Under the pieces are notes generated by a model. It saw only the letters and a program-made list of their open reading frames with translations, searched no databases and was not told the DNA's origin. This document shows, piece by piece, positions 59,286 through 64,000 of a DNA stretch of 64,000 bases. The position numbers and the translations under genes are program-made. Numbering within the stretch: position 1 is the first letter of the stretch; every line of letters begins with the position of its first letter. This stretch comes from Desulforamulus profundi (GTDB lineage Bacteria; Bacillota_B; Desulfotomaculia; Desulfotomaculales; Desulfotomaculaceae), in contig NZ_AWQQ01000054.1 of the NCBI RefSeq assembly GCF_002607855.1, positions 57,414 through 121,413 of the forward strand. The letters are read 5' to 3'.

Positions 59286-60247
59286 GTGAAAATTCTTTTT
59301 ATCGAAACGGATCCTCAGTATTTACTGGGCCTGCCCCCCGGTTTTCAGAGGCAGGGATGTCAGGTCACCGTATTAAACGACATCGTGGAGGAAGAACTGG
59401 ACCGGGTGCTGAGGAAAAACCGGCCGGATCTGGTAGTAACGGCCGGCTGGACCAAAATTCATACCAAAAGAAAACTGAAAATTTTAGGACAGCTCATAAA
59501 AAAACACCGGGTAAAACATGCCTACTGGGCAACGGAAGATCCTCGCTGGACCGATGAATGGTCATTACCCTATATTGAAGCCACCCACCCAAACTTTATC
59601 TTCACCATCGACCGGGAATCGATACCCTTCTACCGGGAACTTGGCTATGCCGCCCACTACCTGCCCTGGGCATGCAATCCGGAATTCCACCGCCCTGCCA
59701 TGCCAAAAGAGGAATACAAGTGCGATATCGCCCTGGTGGCCACCGCCGGCATAACCTGGAGTTCCTATCGTAGGGACAGTGCACAGATATTATTAAAACC
59801 CCTGGTGGAAAATGGCTATGACGTGGTGATCTGGGGCGGCCGCTGGGATACTCTGGACCCCGATATTGTCGGGTTTGACGTAGATGCCTACCACCTGCGG
59901 GGTAAACTGCCGTACCTGAAAACCAATCATGTTTACAGTTCCGCTAAAATCGTTCTCGGTTTTCAAAACGTAACCAACGAGTTAACCTCGCGAACCTATG
60001 AAATCCTGGGCGCCGGGGGTTTCTTCTGACAGTGGATACCGAAGCCGTCCGGGAAAAATTTAGACCGGGAAAACACCTGGTGGTCTCCCGGTCAGCGGAT
60101 GAGACCTTGCGATTGCTGGATTACTACTTGAGGCACGAAAGAAAGAGAAAGAAAATCGCTTTGAAGGGTCAGAGTCAAGTCTATTCCTACTTCAATACCT
60201 ACAACTATCGCGCTGCACAAATACTCCGGCTTACCGGCTTAAGGTAG
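59286..60247 (+). CDS. CgeB-like glycosyltransferase (frameshifted)
   Basis: A GT-B enzyme of the CgeB/DUF3880 type known from Bacillus spore-maturation glycans. LVVTAGWTKIHTKRKLKIL, HAYWATEDPRWTDEWSLPYI and PNFIFTIDRESIPFYRELGY form the N-terminal domain; NELTSRTYEILGAGGFF marks the nucleotide-sugar site. One missing base near 60025 joins it to LTVDTEAVREKFRPGKHLVV and a C-terminal helix block. GTG start with AGAAGGTGATTTT. Repaired length is about 321 aa. A spore-surface role fits the sigma-K-like promoter of the operon. Confidence 0.75.
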
Positions 60248-60255
60248 GGACAAAT

Positions 60256-61088
60256 ATGCAAAAAACCATCAAGTATGCAACCCGGTGTGCCGGTATCGCC
60301 ATTACCGGCCAGACCTATACCACTGTAACATTTCAACCGGCTCCGCCCGATACCGGTATTGTCTTTGTCCGGGAAGACTTGGCCTGGCGACCGGAGGTCC
60401 GGTGCCGGCCGGAATATGCCTGTACCGATTCCCGCTGGACTTCACTGGTTAAAAACGATATTCGGATCGAACATACCGAACACCTTTTAGCTGCCATAGC
60501 CGGGCTGGGGCTGGACAACATCAGGATTCACCTGGACAGTCCTTACATTCCGGTGGTCAGTAGCTTCAGCAGCCGGGATTTTGTTGAGGCGCTCTTAAAG
60601 GCAGAGCCGGTTTCCCAAAACGTACCCAAAAAATATTTTGCTGTCTGTGAGTCGCAATGTTTGTTTGACTCCTTTTATTACGACGGTGTCCGTTATGACC
60701 GTGTTCTACTGGCTTTGCCCGCCCCACGACTTACCCTGACTTATCTGCTTGACTACCCCGGCAAGCAGCTGCCCACGCAACTAGCTCATTTTGTTTTGGA
60801 TGATAGTCATGAGTTTATTTCGGGCTTGCGCCGGCCCGGTCCTATATTATGGATTATGAGTATGACGAGGTTGTCAAATTAATTGGAAAAGGGTTGTATG
60901 ATTGCCTGGTTATTTCTTCGGGGCCTTTACATTTGCAATGGAACAACGAGCCGGCCAGACATAAAATCTTGGACCTGCTGGGGGATATTTCTACCCTGGG
61001 TCAGCCGGTTAAAGGGCACTTCATTGGTATTCGAACAGGACATAAAGCCAATATCAGGATGTGTCATAAGTTAATGCAGCAAGCTTAA
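60256..61088 (+). CDS. LpxC-type UDP-3-O-acyl-GlcNAc deacetylase homologue (frameshifted)
   Basis: About 277 aa after one base is restored near 60825. HTEHLLAAIAGLGLDN (E75, H76) matches the LpxC zinc/catalytic motif; APARSY aligns with APARTF; RHKILDLLGDISTLG carries the His and Asp zinc ligands, and VKGHFIGIRTGH carries the second catalytic His. The family removes the N-acetyl from UDP-3-acyl-GlcNAc in lipid A synthesis. A difference: the DGSA motif after IPI is replaced by VVSSFSS. No other lipid A gene is in the window, so the substrate is probably a related amino sugar. AAGGTAGGG precedes the ATG. Confidence 0.75.
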
Positions 61089-61103
61089 GGGGGGCTATTA
61101 AAG

Positions 61104-62186
61104 GTGATCTCTCACGCAAAAACTTTATTGGGGAAAGAAGAGGAAGACAGGGTTATTGAGGTTTTGCGCAGCGGCATGCTTGCTGCAGGCGGTTATGTGC
61201 ATGAATTTGAAGAGGAATTTATGCGCTATAATCATTCCTCCTATGCCGTTGCCACTTCTTCCGGTACAACGGCACTGCACGTAATGCTGGATGCACTGGG
61301 TATCGGTGCAGGAGATAAGGTGATCACCACTCCCTTTTCTTTTATTGCCACTGCCAATGCAATTCTCTATACCGGGGCCACGCCGGTTTTTGTTGACATT
61401 GACCCGGTAACCTGTAACCTTTCCCCCGCCCAACTGGAAATTGCGGCGAAAAATCACCCGGATGCCAGGGCGGTGTTGGTGGTGCACCTTTTCGGACTGC
61501 CGGCAGATATGTCTGAAATCATGGCAGTGGCAAATAAACATAACCTCATCGTCCTGGAAGACTGCGCCCAGGCCCACGGCGCTGCTTACCGTGGACAGAA
61601 GGTCGGTAACTTTGGCAAAGCTGCCGCCTTTAGTTTTTATCCGACCAAAAATATGACCGCCGGAGAAGGCGGCATGGTTATCACCAATGACCCGGCCGTT
61701 GAAGAAAAAGCCAGAATGCTGGTCAACCAGGGACAGCGAAGGCGGTACTGCCATGAAGTAGTGGGATATAACTACCGCATGACCAATATCCATGCCGCCA
61801 TCGGACTGGAGCAGCTAAAAAAATTAGAAACGCTTAATGAAAAAAGAAGAAAGCACGCAAAATTCTATGACGAATTCATCGTCAACCCACTGGTACAAAA
61901 ACCGCCGGCGCCACCTGACAGGACGCACGTTTACCACCAATATACACTCAGGGTAGCTGACCGGCACCATTTCACCGGTTACCTGACTGCAAAGGAAATC
62001 GGCTACGGCATTCATTACCCGCTGATTATTCCGGCCCAGCCGTCTTACCGGAATAAACCGTACAGCGCCGGCACCTGGCCGGCAGCGGGGATCTTAGCAA
62101 ACAGCTGTGTTTCTATCCCGGTGCACCCGGCCCTTAACGAAATCGACTTATCAACCATTGTAGAAACAATTAATAATTACCGTTAA
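61104..62186 (+). CDS. DegT/DnrJ/EryC1/StrS-family PLP aminotransferase (360 aa)
   Basis: ATSSGTTALHVMLDALGI binds the PLP phosphate, TTPFSFIATANAILYTGATP and VDIDPVTCNLSP are typical, LEDCAQAHGA supplies the Asp, and SFYPTKNMTAGEGGMV holds the Schiff-base Lys. These enzymes aminate keto nucleotide sugars. With the Gfo/Idh oxidoreductase in the same operon it forms the GnnA-GnnB or WlbA-WlbE type of pair that makes 3-amino sugars. The gene is intact, with a GTG start after GGGGGG. Confidence 0.9.
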   Translation: MISHAKTLLGKEEEDRVIEVLRSGMLAAGGYVHEFEEEFMRYNHSSYAVATSSGTTALHVMLDALGIGAGDKVITTPFSFIATANAILYTGATPVFVDIDPVTCNLSPAQLEIAAKNHPDARAVLVVHLFGLPADMSEIMAVANKHNLIVLEDCAQAHGAAYRGQKVGNFGKAAAFSFYPTKNMTAGEGGMVITNDPAVEEKARMLVNQGQRRRYCHEVVGYNYRMTNIHAAIGLEQLKKLETLNEKRRKHAKFYDEFIVNPLVQKPPAPPDRTHVYHQYTLRVADRHHFTGYLTAKEIGYGIHYPLIIPAQPSYRNKPYSAGTWPAAGILANSCVSIPVHPALNEIDLSTIVETINNYR

Positions 62187-62213
62187 ATTCGTTGATTAAA
62201 GGGGGTTGCAACG

Positions 62214-62906
62214 GTGATTATCAGCGGCCATCAACCGAATTACCTGCCCTGGCTCGGATATTTTCATAAAATGATATCCTGCGATTTATTTGTAATCCTG
62301 GACGATGTAGTTCACTCGAGAAGCGAAATTACCAACAAAAACAAAATAAAGGGACCGGAGGGGGCCAGATTGTTAAGCGTGCCGCGAAACAGAAGCGACA
62401 AGCACTGTTTAATTAAAGATGTAACCATCGCTAAAGACAGTATGTGGCATAAAAACCATTGGGGTTCTTTGCATACCTGCTATGTCCGGTCTCCCTACTG
62501 GAAGAAGTATGAAGAGCTTTTTTTATCCATTTATTCCAATCCCGGCGAAAAGCTGGCCCAACTGAACCTACGGTTAATCCATGTCATGCGGGAAGTACTG
62601 GAAATTAAAACTCCCCTGGTACTGTCCTCTGAGATTTCGGGGATCACAGGCAGCAAAGGGACCAGAATCATCAATATCTGCAAGTATTTTAACGCCGACA
62701 TTTACCTGTCGGGAACCGGAGCGCGGGCCTATAATGACGAAATGGACTTTGAGAGAAATAACATTCGTCTGGTATATCAGGAATTTGAACACCCGGTATA
62801 CCCCCAGTTATGGGGCAATTTTATACCCGGTTTGTCGGCAGTGGATTTGATTTTTAACTGCGGGCCTCAAAGTAAGGATTATCTAACGAAGCAGGTGGTT
62901 GTATGA
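62214..62906 (+). CDS. WbqC-family protein (230 aa)
   Basis: ISGHQPNYLPWLGYFHKMIS at the N-terminus is the WbqC signature; DLFVILDDVVHSRSEITNKN, LLSVPRNR and FNADIYLSGTGARAY follow. The family is common in O-antigen and surface glycan clusters. Its reaction is poorly known; links to glycine or amide formation on sugars have been suggested. GTG start after AAGGGGG. The stop overlaps the next gene's ATG (ATGA), so the two are coupled. Confidence 0.8.
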   Translation: MIISGHQPNYLPWLGYFHKMISCDLFVILDDVVHSRSEITNKNKIKGPEGARLLSVPRNRSDKHCLIKDVTIAKDSMWHKNHWGSLHTCYVRSPYWKKYEELFLSIYSNPGEKLAQLNLRLIHVMREVLEIKTPLVLSSEISGITGSKGTRIINICKYFNADIYLSGTGARAYNDEMDFERNNIRLVYQEFEHPVYPQLWGNFIPGLSAVDLIFNCGPQSKDYLTKQVVV

Positions 62907-63936
62907 AAAAGATTCATGTATTAATCTCCGGGTCCGGTTCCCTTTACGGCGTTGCATTATTCAATCGTTATTAAAATCGGACTTGGCTCTAAAACTGGTG
63001 GCCTGCGATATAAATCCCAGGACTTTGGGGCTGCACCTGGCCCACCGCGGCTATATCGTACCACCGGTGCACCAGGAGGAACAATATTTAAAGCAATTAT
63101 CAAATATTATTGAGAAGGAAAATATTAACGCGATTTTTGTTGCTTCCTCCAAGGAAATATCCTTTTTTAGCAATCATAAGGCCCAAATTGAAGAGAACAC
63201 CGGGGCCAGGGTATTTGTTAATCCACCGGGTGTCTTAGAAATATGCTGTGATAAATGGCATACCGTTAATTTCCTTAAGGAACAGGGGTTTTATTTTCCC
63301 CGCACCCTCCGTTACCCGGAAGACTGGGAGCAAATAGATGCTTTTATTGAAGCCGTGCATTTTCCAATCATCGTGAAACCCCGGCGCGGCGCCGGGTCAC
63401 AGGATTTATATACAGTAAACAGTTTAAATGAACTTAACTCCCTAATCACCGGCAAAAAAGACATCGTTCTGCAGCAGTATTTACCGGGAGACCTTGGAGA
63501 ATTTACCACGGGCATCTGCACCGGGGCAAAGGGTAACGTTCTGTCCGGCATCACTTTAAAAAGATATTTACAGGATGGTATGACCATCGCTGCTGACTTT
63601 GACGATTTCACCGAAATTACCAATTACTGCAAAGAGGTGGCCCGGGTTTTAAAACCATACGGACCCTGCAACTTTCAATCACGCCTGCTGGAAGGAAAGC
63701 CCTACATCTTCGAAATTAACCCCCGTTTCAGCAGCAGCACCGGCATGCGTTCACTGTTGGGGGTTAACGAAGCTGAAATTTTACTCAGGTCGGAAATATT
63801 GGGCCAGAAAATCCTTGAACCGCCAATTCTTAAATGCAGCGTAATCCGACAATATACGGATTACCTGGTAAGCACTGAACAAATTATGAAATTGAAAAAG
63901 GAAAACTTCTGTATCAACCACTCTGAGGAAAATTAG
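62903..63936 (+). CDS. ATP-grasp ligase (start frameshifted)
   Basis: A carbamoyl-phosphate-synthase-like ATP-grasp protein: FPIIVKPRRGAGSQDLYTVN (ATP-binding Lys and Gly-rich loop), IVLQQYLPGDLGEFTTGICT, PCNFQSRLLEGKPYIFEINP (metal-binding E and N), FSSSTGMRSLLGVNEAEILL. One missing base near 62952 joins MKKIHVLISGSGSLYG to CIIQSLLKSDLALKLVACD. Such enzymes ligate a carboxylate to an amine; in glycan clusters they often couple an amino acid to an amino sugar. Coupled to wbqC by ATGA. It is the last complete gene of the operon. Confidence 0.78.
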
Positions 63937-63992
63937 CAATATTTTCCGGCAAATTGTGAACCAACAATGTATAGCCGTGACTGGAAGCAGGC

Positions 63993-64000
63993 ATGAAAAA
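63993..64000 (+). other. Possible start of another gene, cut by the window edge
   Basis: ATG AAA AA follows GGAAGCAGGC at a reasonable distance and lies 57 bases after the ATP-grasp stop. Only eight bases are visible. Confidence 0.25.

Overview
The window looks like a spore-forming, low-GC Gram-positive bacterium, most likely of the Desulfotomaculum/Peptococcaceae type. This is inference. The supporting signs are strong AGGAGG ribosome binding sites with frequent GTG and TTG starts, the addAB helicase-nuclease pair, SPOCS/CsxC-like spore-surface proteins, CgeB-like and TPR-fused glycosyltransferases, DUF6385-like proteins, and remnants of the archaeal-type shikimate entry genes. Several promoters resemble the mother-cell sigma-K consensus (AC, 16-18 bases, CATANNNTA). 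No rRNA, tRNA or CRISPR was seen.

Layout. 0-10.2 kb: a CPBP protease, addA and addB, an EamA permease, a probable free-standing ncRNA and a small conserved protein. 10.3-12.8 kb: a DUF5714-like remnant, a secreted LysM protein, a VanX-type peptidase remnant and a DNRLRE/DUF6385-type protein. 12.9-19.7 kb: a minus-strand operon of four large GT2 glycosyltransferases, three fused to TPRs and coupled by ATGA overlaps. 19.8-20.7 kb: a Thr/Ser-rich nonapeptide-repeat protein. 20.9-23.8 kb: a defective Tn554-like element (tnpABC). 24-25.6 kb: a glycosyltransferase remnant, a methyltransferase and an unknown surface-type protein. 25.8-39.8 kb: two pairs of GT2-TPR enzymes bracketing three SPOCS/CsxC-like paralogues and two proteins built of a SPTFGL-EIKSEV repeat. 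40-51 kb: a nucleotide-sugar and glycan cluster (GT4, UGD, UXS, exostosin, FkbM and other methyltransferases, ManC, GDP-fucose synthase, GMD, GT2), much of it broken. 51-57 kb: small membrane and Cys-rich proteins, a duplicated TPR protein, fused shikimate-gene remnants and alkaline phosphatase. 57.3-63.9 kb: a tight seven-gene operon (Gfo/Idh oxidoreductase, FemAB-like acyltransferase, CgeB-like glycosyltransferase, LpxC-type deacetylase, DegT aminotransferase, WbqC, ATP-grasp).

How the genes may work together. Most of the window reads as a spore-surface programme. Repeat-rich or beta-rich structural proteins sit directly beside many protein-glycosyltransferase-like enzymes, nucleotide-sugar makers and sugar methyltransferases. 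Candidate sigma-K promoters precede the 25.8, 35.7, 36.7 and 57.3 kb plus-strand units and the 12.8 and 54.2 kb minus-strand units. The most unusual part is the 57.3-63.9 kb operon. It combines the enzyme types that make 3-amino sugars in lipid A synthesis (GnnA-like, GnnB-like and an LpxC-type deacetylase) in what should be a single-membrane organism.

Quality warning. More than 25 genes need a frame correction. Nearly every one is explained by a missing base and none requires an extra base; addA is ambiguous. Several genes also carry larger internal deletions. Many 'broken' genes may therefore be base-calling or assembly artefacts, and coordinates below give the repaired extent where the reading is clear.
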